DNA of 64,000 nucleotides from Bacteroidota bacterium (GTDB taxonomy: Bacteria; Bacteroidota; Bacteroidia; Chitinophagales; Chitinophagaceae), in assembly GCA_018266775.1 (NCBI GenBank), contig JAFDZS010000010.1, positions 34,082 to 98,081 on the forward strand, written 5' to 3'. Positions 9,049 to 20,149 of the stretch are shown piece after piece. A program made the position numbers and the translations under genes. Numbering within the stretch: position 1 is the first letter of the stretch; the number at the start of each line of letters is the position of its first letter. The notes under the pieces are model-generated. The model did no database searches. It saw only the letters and a list, made by a program, of their open reading frames with translations, and had not been told where the DNA came from.

Positions 9049-9453
9049 TTATTTTTTATCCACTATCTCTATTGACAGCATACCCCATTCCACTGGTGTA
9101 TGCTGCTTGTTATGACCCGTAACTGTAATAGTCAAAAAAGAACCGGTTTGCAATCTTTCAAATAGTTTGCTGCTTTCTTTCGTAAACTCATCTTTGGGAA
9201 GGATGGCAGATATTATCTCGCTGGTATAGTTCCCCCTTCCAATATAAATTATAGTTGAATCGATGATAAACCACGAATAATTGGGTATGATCTTTTTACT
9301 TTTTAGCAGTTGTTCTTTGGTGATGTGAATAAATGAAGAATCAGCACAGCTGATATTATCAAGGCATAATTTAAAGTTTTCAGTAGTTAATTGAGACTTG
9401 GCACCCCCAAAAACTAAGATCAAGGCTAAAAAGATGCAAATTGATTTTGGCAT
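9049..9453 (-). CDS. Secreted protein, possibly a GldM C-terminal-like fold
   Basis: With the ATG at 9453 this is a 134-residue protein with a clean signal peptide (MPKSICIFLALILVFGGAKSQ); the longer frame from 9507 adds 18 residues before it. The mature part is about 110 residues, beta-rich, with two Cys near the N-terminus (LCLDNISCADSS). The last third (FERLQTGSFLTITVTG ... MLSIEIV) loosely resembles the C-terminal domain of the gliding/T9SS protein GldM, where a 'rL..gs.v.i..i.' pattern recurs. This similarity is weak and by eye only. It sits upstream of, and divergent to, aspartate kinase. Function unknown. Confidence 0.55.
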   Translation of the reverse strand: MPKSICIFLALILVFGGAKSQLTTENFKLCLDNISCADSSFIHITKEQLLKSKKIIPNYSWFIIDSTIIYIGRGNYTSEIISAILPKDEFTKESSKLFERLQTGSFLTITVTGHNKQHTPVEWGMLSIEIVDKK

Positions 9454-9524
9454 TACTGATGATTGAATAAGTTTGTAACTGAAGATAAGAAAAATTCTGA
9501 GCTTCATTTTTCACATCAGAAACA

Positions 9525-9556
9525 TTTGGAATACCACCACACTTCAAATACCTTTG
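9525..9556 (+). promoter_or_regulatory. Promoter of aspartate kinase
   Basis: TTTG at 9525-9528, a 20-bp spacer, then TACCTTTG at 9549-9556. Both elements and their spacing fit the Bacteroidota housekeeping promoter. The predicted leader is about 50 nt and contains a 5-bp hairpin GCCGC/GCGGC (9583-9596) and a run of seven G (9600-9606) just before the ATG. Confidence 0.75.
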
Positions 9557-9609
9557 CAAAAATTTAAAAAACACTTAAAACTGCCGCAGCAGCGGCTTTG
9601 GGGGGGATT

Positions 9610-10929
9610 ATGAAAATAATGAAATTTGGCGGCACCAGCGTGGGTAAGCCGGAAAGAATGCACCAGGTATCGCAATTAATTACTGCAGATGCTGAACCGA
9701 AAATTGTAGTACTGTCTGCTTTAAGCGGCACTACCAACAGCCTGGTGGAAATCAGTAATGCCATGGCATCGGGCAGTAAATCTGAAGCCAAACAACTCAT
9801 CGAAAAACTGGAAGTACATTATAAGGAATTTGTGAAGAACCTGCTGAAGTCTGAACCCGGTTTGCAGGCCGCAGGAAAAGTATTGCAGGAGCATTTTGAA
9901 TTTCTCTACATCATTTTACGAATTTCCTTCAGCGAAGCGCTGAATAAAGACATACTGGCGCAGGGCGAATTGCTCAGCACCAAATTATTTTCTATTTACT
10001 TAACGGAGAATAATATTGATCATGCTTTTCTCCCTGCTTTGGAATTTATGAGCATTGATGCGTATGACGAACCGCAGGTGGGGGCCATAAAAGTAAAGTT
10101 GTCTCAATTGCTGAAACAGCATGAGGATAAAAAGTTGTTCATCACCCAGGGATATATTTGCCGCAATGCCAAAGGAGAAGTAGATAACCTGAAACGGGGC
10201 GGTAGTGATTACAGCGCTTCATTAATTGCAGCAGCCATTAATGCAAGCGTGTGCGAAATATGGACTGATATTGATGGTATGCACAATAACGACCCGCGGA
10301 TTGTAAATAAAACTTTTGCCATTGAACAGTTGAGTTTTGAAGAAGCAGCAGAGCTGGCATACTTCGGTGCTAAAATTTTGCACCCGGCCAGTATCTGGCC
10401 GGCGCAGTTTTATAACGTTCCGGTGAAATTGCTGAACACCATGGAGCCAACGGCAAAGGGTACACTGATTGCAGAAAAAGCGGGCAGCGTGGGTGTAAAA
10501 GCGGTAGCTGCAAAAGATGGTATTACTGCCATCCGCATCAAGAGCAGCCGTATGTTACTGGCTTATGGTTTCCTGCGGAAAGTTTTTGAAGTGTTTGAAA
10601 AATACCGTACCTCGATAGATATGATCACTACTTCTGAAGTAGCAGTTTCTGTAACTATTGATAATGATGTAAACCTGCAGGATATTATAAAAGAACTCGA
10701 ATCGTTTGGAACAGTGGAAATAGATTCTAACCATACCATTGTTTCTATTGTTGGTAATGAAATTGCTGAAACAAAAGATGTGATGAAGAAATTGTTTGAT
10801 GCTATTGAACCCATCCCTGTACGTATGGTGAGTTATGGCGGCAGCAAGCATAATGTATCTTTACTTATAGACAGGCAATACAAAGAACAGACCTTACAGT
10901 TATTAAACAGTGGTTTGTTTGGCCTGTAA
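9610..10929 (+). CDS. lysC: Aspartate kinase, monofunctional
   Basis: Phosphorylates aspartate at the first step of Lys, Thr, Met and diaminopimelate synthesis. The 439-residue protein starts with the kinase signature KFGGTSVG (5-12), followed by the aspartate/ATP region (LSALSGTTNSL; KRGGSDYSASLIAAA near 195-210; EIWTDIDGMHNNDPR). Two ACT-type regulatory domains occupy about residues 300-439, so Lys or Thr feedback is expected. There is no homoserine dehydrogenase domain. The upstream TTG at 9598 is in frame, but the ATG at 9610 is the better start. A membrane protein gene follows 12 bp downstream and probably shares the transcript. Confident in family; the symbol (lysC versus thrA-type) is conventional. 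Confidence 0.93.
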   Translation: MKIMKFGGTSVGKPERMHQVSQLITADAEPKIVVLSALSGTTNSLVEISNAMASGSKSEAKQLIEKLEVHYKEFVKNLLKSEPGLQAAGKVLQEHFEFLYIILRISFSEALNKDILAQGELLSTKLFSIYLTENNIDHAFLPALEFMSIDAYDEPQVGAIKVKLSQLLKQHEDKKLFITQGYICRNAKGEVDNLKRGGSDYSASLIAAAINASVCEIWTDIDGMHNNDPRIVNKTFAIEQLSFEEAAELAYFGAKILHPASIWPAQFYNVPVKLLNTMEPTAKGTLIAEKAGSVGVKAVAAKDGITAIRIKSSRMLLAYGFLRKVFEVFEKYRTSIDMITTSEVAVSVTIDNDVNLQDIIKELESFGTVEIDSNHTIVSIVGNEIAETKDVMKKLFDAIEPIPVRMVSYGGSKHNVSLLIDRQYKEQTLQLLNSGLFGL

Positions 10930-10941
10930 AAACTGAATACC

Positions 10942-11391
10942 ATGTCTGAATTATTTGGAAGAGTTATTCTTGAAAGAAAAGGGGAGTGGCGTAACCGCAT
11001 GCGTGGTTATAAGGTGGTGATCAATGGCAGCCAGCAGGAAAAGAAAATAATGAATGGCACCAGCGAAGAATATGAAGTGCCTTCGGGCAGCAATACCATT
11101 GTTTGTAAAGTTGACTGGTGTGGTTCTAATGTGTATACGTTCGACATTAAAGCTGGGGAAACGGTGTACCTTAAAGTGAAATCTGGCATGAAGTACTTCT
11201 GGGTGGCTTATATATGTTTGATATTGATGATTGTGGTAACCCGGTTCCTTAAAAATGAAATGCCTTTTTGGGTGCAGGCCAGTGCAATTGCGATGGGCAT
11301 TGCGGTACTATGTTATTTTCTTTACTTTATCACATTTGGAAGAAACAGTTATTTACATGTTGGTAAGGATGAAAAAAATATTTTCGCCTGA
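10942..11391 (+). CDS. Small membrane protein with N-terminal beta domain, unknown
   Basis: A 149-residue protein. Residues 1-85 are hydrophilic and strand-rich (GYKVVINGSQQEKKIMNG ... VYTFDIKAGETVYLKVKSG), with the pattern of a small beta-sandwich. Two hydrophobic helices follow at about 90-107 and 115-135. Both termini are probably cytoplasmic. The first half resembles the PEGA/carboxypeptidase-regulatory style in which a bound ligand-like sequence is exposed next to the membrane, but I cannot name a family. The ATG is 12 bp after the aspartate kinase stop, so the two are likely co-transcribed. The downstream DUF962 gene is convergent. Confidence 0.7.
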   Translation: MSELFGRVILERKGEWRNRMRGYKVVINGSQQEKKIMNGTSEEYEVPSGSNTIVCKVDWCGSNVYTFDIKAGETVYLKVKSGMKYFWVAYICLILMIVVTRFLKNEMPFWVQASAIAMGIAVLCYFLYFITFGRNSYLHVGKDEKNIFA

Positions 11392-11396
11392 AGTAG

Positions 11397-11861
11397 TTAA
11401 AAAGTTATTCCCATTTTCTTATAAATAAAACTCATTAACCAGGCTGGGCCAATCAACAGAAACTGGATGTCTTTAAGAAATGAAGGTTTCTTGCCTTCTA
11501 CTTTGTGCCCATAAAACTGGCCGATCCATGCTGCAACAAATGCAACCAGGCAAAAAAGCCACAATGGCATTATGCCCGATCGTTCGATCAAATGACAAAT
11601 ATACAGGCAAGCCAGCCCAAACAACAACATGCCCATCCATAATGTTCTGGATAAGGAAAAGTAATACAGCACTACAACTGCAAGCGTAATCATGGCAATA
11701 TTGATTTGCTCGTTTGCGGCTACCCATGGCAGTTTAATGCAATATAAAAATCCTACCACGCTGAAAAAAATAGTGGGCACACAAATCCAGTGAATGGTTT
11801 TGTTGGTTGCGTTTTGATGGCTTTCGCCGTATTCAGCCAGCCATTGATGAATGGTTTTCAT
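11397..11861 (-). CDS. Mpo1/DUF962 family membrane protein
   Basis: A 154-residue protein with four hydrophobic helices. The family is recognised by the N-terminal amphipathic stretch with HQWLAEYGESHQNATNKTIHW (His-rich, 5-25), by IGHxVxEGKKPS-type sequence (IGQFYGHKVEGKKPSFLKD) and by the C-terminal IGPAWLMSF. Yeast Mpo1 is an iron-dependent dioxygenase acting on 2-hydroxy fatty acids through conserved His residues, several of which are visible here (H5, H15, H24). An alpha-oxidation role in this bacterium is therefore possible but inferred. It ends 5 bp from the convergent upstream gene. Confidence 0.85.
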   Translation of the reverse strand: MKTIHQWLAEYGESHQNATNKTIHWICVPTIFFSVVGFLYCIKLPWVAANEQINIAMITLAVVVLYYFSLSRTLWMGMLLFGLACLYICHLIERSGIMPLWLFCLVAFVAAWIGQFYGHKVEGKKPSFLKDIQFLLIGPAWLMSFIYKKMGITF

Positions 11862-11911
11862 ACCTGCAAGTTTTTCGCTGCTTAAAAATAATTAAAACTA
11901 TTAACAAGTCA

Positions 11912-12007
11912 TTTGCAACTTTTTGAAACAGTTGATCGTCTTATTATTGGTTTTTCATAGGATATTGGATTTAAACGGGGCTGGATTTTTATCCTGGCCC
12001 TTTTTTT
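11912..12007 (+). ncRNA. Candidate small RNA element, copy A
   Basis: A stand-alone intrinsic terminator (arms 11977-11986 and 11991-12000, two mismatches, TTTT loop, then seven T) with no plus-strand gene in front of it. Twelve bases upstream is the 17-mer TGGTTTTTCATAGGATA (11948-11964), and 28 bases before that is TTTGCAAC (11912-11919). The same 17-mer, a TTGCAAC 29 bases before it and a following terminator recur at 27308-27421 on the minus strand. This suggests a short conserved transcript of about 85-95 nt. No expression evidence is available, so this remains a hypothesis. Confidence 0.35.
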
Positions 12008-12021
12008 ATTTTATGTACCAT

Positions 12022-12052
12022 AAAAAAAGCCACTCAGGTGAGCAGCTTTTTT
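12022..12052 (-). terminator. Intrinsic terminator after queA
   Basis: On the minus strand GCTGCTCA-CC-TGAGTGGC forms an 8-bp stem with two G-U pairs, flanked by A and T runs, so the T run follows the hairpin. It lies 25 bp past the queA stop. The flanking A/T runs would also let it act from the plus side. Confidence 0.8.
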
Positions 12053-12076
12053 CAAATATGTTTTTTCAGTATTACA

Positions 12077-13126
12077 TTACAGGATCAGCATAGCATCTCC
12101 ATAACTGAAAAACCGGTATTTATCTTTTATGGCTTTTTTATAGGCTTCCATCATTAAATCATATCCTGCAAAAGCGCAGGCCATAATTAAAAGGCTGGTT
12201 TTTGGCAAATGAAAATTAGTTACCAATGAATCGGCAATATTAAAATTATAGGGCGGGTGAATGAAATGATTCGTCCACCCTTCAGATGGTTTCAATAATT
12301 TTTGTGCCGTGAATGAAGACTCCATCGCCCTCATAGTAGTGGTGCCAATAGAACAGATGCGATGGCCGTTTTCCTTCGCCTTATTTACAATATTGCAGGC
12401 ATTTTCTTCCACCCGGTAATACTCTGCATCCATTTTATGTTTACTCAGGTCTTCCACTTCTATAGGCCTGAAAGTACCTAAGCCGGTGTGTAATGTTGTT
12501 TCTGCAAATCGGATACCTTTAATTTCAAGCCTTTTGATCAGCTCTTTACTAAAGTGTAAACCAGCAGTGGGTGCAGCAACGGCACCTTCGTGTTTAGCAT
12601 ATACAGTTTGATACCTTTCTTTATCTTCTTCTTCAGGTTTACGTTTGATGTATTTGGGCAAAGGCGTTTCACCCAAAATTTCCAGCATCTGGCGAAACTC
12701 TTCATCGGTACCATCCCATAAAAAGCGAATGGTACGGCCACGGCTGGTGGTGTTGTCAATTACTTCAGCCACCAGTTCATCACTCTCGCCAAAATATAAT
12801 TTATTGCCCACACGAATTTTACGGGCAGGGTCAACAATTACATCCCACAATTTGTTGGGTTTATTCAGTTCACGCAATAAGAAAACCTCAATCTTGGCGC
12901 CGGTTTTTTCTTTGCGGCCATACATACGTGCAGGAAAAACTTTGGTGTTGTTTACCACAAACACATCTTTGTCGTTAAAATAATCAATGATTTCCCTGAA
13001 ATGTTTGTTCTCAATATTGCCGGTATCGCGGTGAATGACCATCAGACGGCTGTCTTCACGTTTTTTAGTAGGGTTTTGGGCAATAAGGTTAAGCGGAAGG
13101 TCGAAACGGAATTGAGATAATTTCAT
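12077..13126 (-). CDS. queA: tRNA preQ1(34) S-adenosylmethionine ribosyltransferase-isomerase
   Basis: Transfers and isomerises the ribosyl moiety of SAM onto preQ1 in tRNA to form epoxyqueuosine at the wobble position. The 349-residue length is normal for QueA. Diagnostic stretches are [22 protein letters not shown] (10-30; quoted part [14 protein letters not shown]), [40 protein letters not shown] (core [14 protein letters not shown]), [12 protein letters not shown], and [19 protein letters not shown] (core [12 protein letters not shown]). It is followed by its own terminator and preceded by a -7 box about 105 bp upstream, so it is probably monocistronic. Confidence 0.97.
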   Translation of the reverse strand: MKLSQFRFDLPLNLIAQNPTKKREDSRLMVIHRDTGNIENKHFREIIDYFNDKDVFVVNNTKVFPARMYGRKEKTGAKIEVFLLRELNKPNKLWDVIVDPARKIRVGNKLYFGESDELVAEVIDNTTSRGRTIRFLWDGTDEEFRQMLEILGETPLPKYIKRKPEEEDKERYQTVYAKHEGAVAAPTAGLHFSKELIKRLEIKGIRFAETTLHTGLGTFRPIEVEDLSKHKMDAEYYRVEENACNIVNKAKENGHRICSIGTTTMRAMESSFTAQKLLKPSEGWTNHFIHPPYNFNIADSLVTNFHLPKTSLLIMACAFAGYDLMMEAYKKAIKDKYRFFSYGDAMLIL

Positions 13127-13492
13127 GTAATAATTTGTTTAAAGTTATTACATGCCGTGTACAGATAGTGTAGTACATAGAAGAAGCCTTTGCAAGGCGC
13201 TTATCATGTTACGGCATGATTTTGAAGGCGCAAATATACATCATTTTGATGGTGTTGCACCATATATCCTGAAAATGTGCAATTAACGTGCATAATGGCG
13301 CCTCAGTTACGCCTCCCTTATTCCGTACCCGGATGCCTCCGGCAATTGGGTATAGCTGCTCCTCATCGCTTCCGGTGAGGGTGAATATAAGCAGGAAGAT
13401 AAACTTTCACAATTGTTTTAGAATTGCAGGGGTTTATGCAAAACGCCGGTTATAACATCTTTGTATTATCTTTATAAGAACCAATTAACAAT
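13127..13492. other. 366-bp intergenic region between queA and the TraB/GumN gene
   Basis: Divergent promoter region. It holds the queA -7 box (13231-13238, minus strand) and, near 13465, a weak -7-like TATCTTTA for the plus-strand gene. The middle (about 13285-13400) is richer in G+C than its surroundings and contains two short imperfect hairpins: TACCC...GGGTA around 13327-13353 and CCTCA...TGAGG around 13361-13381. I see no ORF in it and do not recognise an RNA family. Confidence 0.5.
13231..13238 (-). promoter_or_regulatory. -7 promoter box of queA
   Basis: Minus strand TATATTTG, an exact TAnnTTTG match, about 105 bp upstream of the queA ATG. No TTG was found at 20-bp spacing. Confidence 0.5.
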
Positions 13493-16400
13493 ATGAAAAG
13501 AATAGCAACCCTTTTGCTGTTTTCACTCTCCGTACTATCAGCAAGCAGTCAACAAACCAACAAAACCGAAAAAAAATACCAGGGGCTTTTATGGGAAATT
13601 ACCGGCAATGGGCTTACCAAACCCAGTTACCTGTTTGGTACCATGCATGTAAGCAACAAACTCGCTTTTCACCTTGCCGATTCTTTTTATTATGCCATTA
13701 AAAGTGTAGATGTAGTGGCATTGGAAACCAACCCCGCCAACTGGCAGGACGATTTTACCAACACCAGCACCAGCAACTCCCGTTACAGCGCTTATGATTA
13801 TTTCCGTTTTTTAGATGTGCCCAACGATTACCTGCGCAAAAAGACTTTTGCACTGGACCGTTACGAGGGCAATATAAAACTGGCATTGGCCACCGAACCG
13901 GCCATGATTAATGGCATGCTGTACCGCACTTATAACCAGGGTGCAGATTTTGAAGAAGACACTTACCTGGATATGTACATTTTTCAAACCGGCAGTAAAC
14001 TGGGTAAGAAAATGACGGGCGTGGAAAATTTTGAAGAAAGTGAAAAACTGGTGGCAGAAGCGTATAAAGATGAGGCGAAAGAAAGACGCAGTGGTAAAAG
14101 GGAAGAAAATGATTATAATTATGAAGACTATATTAAATCGCCCTATACTATAGAAGATGCTTACCGTAAAGGCGACCTCGACTTGCTGGACAGTATGGAA
14201 AACCGGCAGTTTGGCAGTAAAGCCTTCCTCGAAAAATTCCTGTACAAAAGAAATGAAATCCAGGCCAACTCTATTGACTCCATCGTTAAAAGCAAATCTT
14301 CTCTTTTTGTTGGTGTGGGCAGTGCACATTTACCCGGTAAACGGGGTGTTATTGAATTGTTGCGTAAAAAAGGGTACAAACTGCGCCCGGTTAAAATGGG
14401 AGAACGTGACGGACAACAGAAAGATGTGATTGATAAAATAAGAGTGCCGGTAAGCTTTAAAACTATCAGTGCTGATGACCAGTTTTTTACAGTAGATATT
14501 CCAGGTAATAAGATGTACAGCTTCAGTAAACTGGAAGACCTTAATACCAGGCAATATGCTGATATGGGCAATGGCGCATACTACGTGGTAAGCCGGGTTA
14601 AAACAGACGGTATACTGATTGGTGACAATGAGAATGCCGTGTATAAAAAATTAGACAGCCTTTTGTACGAGAACATACCGGGAAAGATTGTACGTAAAAC
14701 GGCCATCACCAAAAATGGATATAAAGGGTTTGATGTAGTGAACCGGACAAGGAGGGGCGATATTCAGCGGTATAATATTTTTGTTACATCTTATGAAGTA
14801 CTTTTTTTCAAAATAAGCGGTATTGGAGATTATGTGAATGAAGGTACTGAAGCCGATCATTTTTTTAATTCTGTGAGCCTTAAACCTGCAGCCGGCAGCA
14901 GCTGGACAACATTCAGCCCTGCTACAGGCGGCTTCCAGGTATTTATGCCGCAAACACCGGTACTCCAAAAAGATTTTGATAACGACAGGCTGGAATATAA
15001 TGCTGTGGACAGTAAAGAAAATATCAGCTACAGCCTGATGAAGGCCAATATTCAAAATTATGGTTTTATTGAAGAAGATACTTTTGACCTTACACTGATG
15101 GGGGAAAGTTTTGCAGCCGGCAACGGTGTGGAAAAAGAGATCAGCCACCAGTTAGGTAAGTGGCAGGGCTATCCGGTGCTGAACAGTAAATACAAACATA
15201 AAGATGGCTCCACCAGCACAGTACGCTTTTTACTGCAGGGGCCTAACTATTATGCACAGGTGGCGCATTACAATACGGAAACCAAGAATGTAAAACAGTA
15301 TTTCGATTCGTTCAGGATCGTTCCTTATGTTTATCCCGAAGCAAAGCTTCGTACCGATACTTCTCTTCACTTTACCGTGCAGTCGCCCATATTCCCAACA
15401 GGAAAAAAACAAAATGAACTGGCTGATTACCTGAAAAATGTTCTTGATGAATATGGCGGCGATGATGAAAGCAGTATACCCAAATTTGGTATGAAGCTGA
15501 TTGGGAACGATACAATTGGTGAAAAAATATTTGTGGCGTGGGCAAGGCCTAATGAAAAAATGAAGGCTAAAGATTCTGCAGATTTATTTTCTTTTAATAA
15601 CATGAACCTTGGTTCGTCCGAAGGCAAAAAGCAAACCTACCTGTACCTGAAAAAAGATAGTGGCATTACTGATAAAGGCGTTCGATACATGTTTCAGCAG
15701 GTAACTGATACCAACAGCAGCCGTACTATTATTTCAAAAGGGTTTTATAAAAACGGTAACTACTTTGCGGTGATAACATTAACGGATACGTTAACACCAC
15801 AAAGCAGTTTTCTTACCAGCTTTTTTTCCACATTCAAAGTGGCGGATACACTGAAGGGAGAATCGCCTTTTGCTAAAGATAATACGGCCTTCTTTAAAGA
15901 TTTCAACAGTACAGACAGTGCCACTCATGCAAAAGCAATCAAGCGGTTTAGTACAATGACGTTCGATTCTGCCGATGTACCTGCATTAAAAAAAGTGATT
16001 GATACCCTGAGCTGGAAATCAAAAAATTACCTGCAGCTGAAACAAAAGTTTATTAAAGCATTGCCCGATACAAAGGACAGCAACCTTGTGCCGTATCTCA
16101 AACAACTGTATGTGGCTGCAAAAGATACTGCCGATTTGCAGAATGCTGTTCTAAGCAGCCTTCTTGAAATGAGAACGACGGGCTCTTTTACCGCTTTTAA
16201 AGACCTGGTGATTACTGAACCACCAGTGGTAACCTCGGAAAGTGGTTCTTCACGCTACCAGTATGATTACAGTGATTTGTTAAACAGGAGCGCTTTATCT
16301 ATGCTGAGGGCTGCAACCAAACGCATGAAGAGCAATTCATCGGATGATGACCACGACTGGTACCCGCTTTATGATACATTATCGCTTTCTAAAGTGGTTT

Positions 16401-17327
16401 TTCCCGACATTCTGCAGCTCATCAACCTGGATGATTATAAAAGCGAAATTATGAACCTGTTAAGCGCTATGGCAGACAGTGGTTACGTGGGAATGAAGGA
16501 CTATGAATCATACTTTGCCAAGTTTTATGTGGAAGCTAAACAGGAATTGAAAAAGGAAAGAGCAGCTGAAAGCCAGCAGGCGATTGCAAAGGCAGAGAAA
16601 GCAAATGTTGCCGATAAGGATGACGATGACAGCGGCAATAAAGACAGTGATGACAATAATGACGACCTTGAGCAATATGCCGTTTTGCTGATGCCGTTCT
16701 GGGATAAAAACCCCGGGGTGCCTGTTTTCTTCAACGATATTATGAAACTTAAGAACAAACAGATCAGGTTTAATATTATGCTGTTGTTGCTGAGAAATAA
16801 AAAGCCTGTTTCAGATTCACTCATCAATGCTTATGCCGCAGACGATGAATACCGTATAGACCTGTTCCGCAAATTGAAGAAAGCAAAACTGCTGGATAAA
16901 TTTCCTGCAAAGTATTATAACCAGGCAGACCTGGTACGTAGTGCGTTGTACAATGAAGGATCATCATATAACAGGGCAGATACACTCGTTTACCTGGATA
17001 AATTACCAGCCGTAAGCGGCAATAAAAAGGGGGTGGTGTATTTCTATAAGTATAAATCTAAAAAAGAATCAAAAAAATGGTATATCAAAACATTCGGACT
17101 GCAACCGGAAAATGTGAAAGAGTTTGACGACGATAACGATGATTATGATATGTACCAGAATTATAGTTACAGCGAAAACCTGGATAATAAACTGGATGAC
17201 ACCAAACCTGTTAAGGAGCAATTACAGAAACTGTTGAAAATACTGCAATACAAACAGCACCCGGCTGCGGAAATGTTTTACCGTAACAATTATGATGATG
17301 ATGTGAAGGATATTATTACGGAACGTA

Positions 17328-17353
<26 letters not shown>
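13493..17353 (+). CDS. Very large secreted TraB/GumN-family protein
   Basis: A 1286-residue exported protein (signal peptide MKRIATLLLFSLSVLSASSQ). Residues ~30-305 form a TraB/GumN domain: SYLFGTMHV at 45-53, VVALETNP near 77, and a closing GVGSAHLPGKRGVIELLRKKGY block, the two conserved motifs of this putative metalloprotease-like family. TraB/GumN proteins are usually ~300 residues, so almost 1000 residues are extra. These contain at least two related beta segments (around VDIPGNKMYSF near 330 and FQVFMPQTPV near 480), then a mainly helical HEAT-like C-terminal half interrupted by an acidic run (DDDDSGNKDSDDNNDD, near 1045). Its last 26 bp overlap the convergent ABC gene. Biological role unknown. 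Confidence 0.8.
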
Positions 17354-19073
<1,720 letters not shown>

Positions 19074-19102
19074 AGGGGGTGTTTTTTCAAATGGATATGG
19101 GA

Positions 19103-19180
19103 TGGTGAATGGTCAATGGTCAATGGTGAATAGTGAATAAGCAAAACCATTAAACCAATTAACCAGTAAACTAATTAACT
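19103..19180 (+). repeat. Dispersed intergenic repeat R1, copy 1
   Basis: Low-complexity element built of GGTGAATGGTCAATGG-type words followed by AACCATTAAACCAATTAACCAG. It is closely similar to the reverse complement of 20591-20672, so the two copies flank the AMP nucleosidase and HsdR-N genes in inverted orientation. Further partial copies are at 36185-36390 and 49768-49806. Confidence 0.7.
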
Positions 19181-19236
19181 ATCAACTTTTAACTTTCAAC
19201 TTTTAACCTTCAACTTTTAACTTTCAACTTTTAACC
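19181..19236 (+). repeat. 14-bp tandem repeat, four copies
   Basis: Four consecutive 14-mers of TTCAACTTTTAACY, the last base alternating T and C (the first copy begins with A). The array ends 7 bp before the AMP nucleosidase stop codon. Similar words recur near 36288-36310. Confidence 0.85.
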
Positions 19237-19243
19237 TTCCACT

Positions 19244-20014
19244 TCAAAACCTCAAATGTCTTACCGTAAGCCCGTTATTAATCAATTGTTTTAATGAATC
19301 AATACCGATCCTCAGGTGGCGTTCAACAAAAACAGCGGTAACATTTTTATCACTGGCTTCAGTTTTTACACCTTCTGCAACCATTGGCTGGTCGCTCACC
19401 AATAATAACGCACCGGTTGGAATCCGATTATGAAAACCTACAGAAAAAATAGTGGCCGTTTCCATATCTATGGCATACGCCCTTACTTTTTCCAGATATG
19501 CTTTAAATTCTTCATCATGTTCCCAAACCCGCCTGTTGGTGGTATAAACAGTACCTGTCCAGTAATCAGTTTCGTAATCCCGGATGGTGGTCGATATCGC
19601 TTTCTGCAACATGAATGATGGTAAAGCCGGAACAATAGGCGGAAAATAATCATTGCTGGTACCTTCCCCTCTCATGGCTGCAATGGGTAAAATTAAATCA
19701 CCAATTTGATGTCGTTTCTTAAGTCCACCGCATTTACCTAAAAATAACACCGCTTTGGGGCTGATAGAACTTAAAAGGTCCATTATTGTGGCGGCACCGG
19801 GGCTACCCATCCCGAAATTGATGATGGTGATATTATTGGCTGTAGCACATTGCATGGGCCTGTCTTTACCAATTACCGGTACATTATTCCAGGCAGCAAA
19901 CATTTCCACATAATTGCTGAAATTGGTTAAGAGAATATAGTGGCCAAAATTTTCCAATGCCTCACCGGTATAACGGGGCAGCCAGTTGTTTACGATTTCT
20001 TCTTTTGTCTTCAT
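19244..20014 (-). CDS. amn: AMP nucleosidase, short form
   Basis: Cleaves AMP to adenine and ribose 5-phosphate, adjusting the adenylate pool. The 256-residue protein is the compact AMN form found in Bacteroidota, related to nucleoside phosphorylases of the PNP/UDP family. Landmarks are INFGMGSPGAATIMDLL (phosphate-binding-like loop), VLFLGKCGGLKKRHQIGDLILP, RGEGTSNDYFP, and the AIDMETATIFSVG block with the ribose-binding Met-Glu pair, then LLLVSDQPM. Repeat elements lie on both sides. The ATG lies opposite the divergent HsdR-N gene with 135 bp between them. Confidence 0.92.
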   Translation of the reverse strand: MKTKEEIVNNWLPRYTGEALENFGHYILLTNFSNYVEMFAAWNNVPVIGKDRPMQCATANNITIINFGMGSPGAATIMDLLSSISPKAVLFLGKCGGLKKRHQIGDLILPIAAMRGEGTSNDYFPPIVPALPSFMLQKAISTTIRDYETDYWTGTVYTTNRRVWEHDEEFKAYLEKVRAYAIDMETATIFSVGFHNRIPTGALLLVSDQPMVAEGVKTEASDKNVTAVFVERHLRIGIDSLKQLINNGLTVRHLRF

Positions 20015-20083
20015 TGTTGTTAATCTGATTTTTTTCTGTCGTCAGTGCAGTATGTGAGTAATGGAAGGCTCAACACAACTTCA

Positions 20084-20091
20084 TACCTTTG
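20084..20091 (+). promoter_or_regulatory. -7 promoter box of the HsdR-N gene
   Basis: TACCTTTG, an exact TAnnTTTG match 58 bp before the ATG at 20150. It excludes the in-frame ATG at 20045, which would be upstream of the transcript. No -33 TTG is seen. Confidence 0.6.
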
Positions 20092-20149
20092 CTGCACCCT
20101 GCCTTCGGCAGTTACATTTTTTAAAATTACAAAATTCCCTGCAGCTTTG

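Noticed and set aside
13285..13400. Riboswitch before the TraB/GumN gene
   Set aside because: Two weak hairpins only; no conserved pattern of a known riboswitch was recognised.
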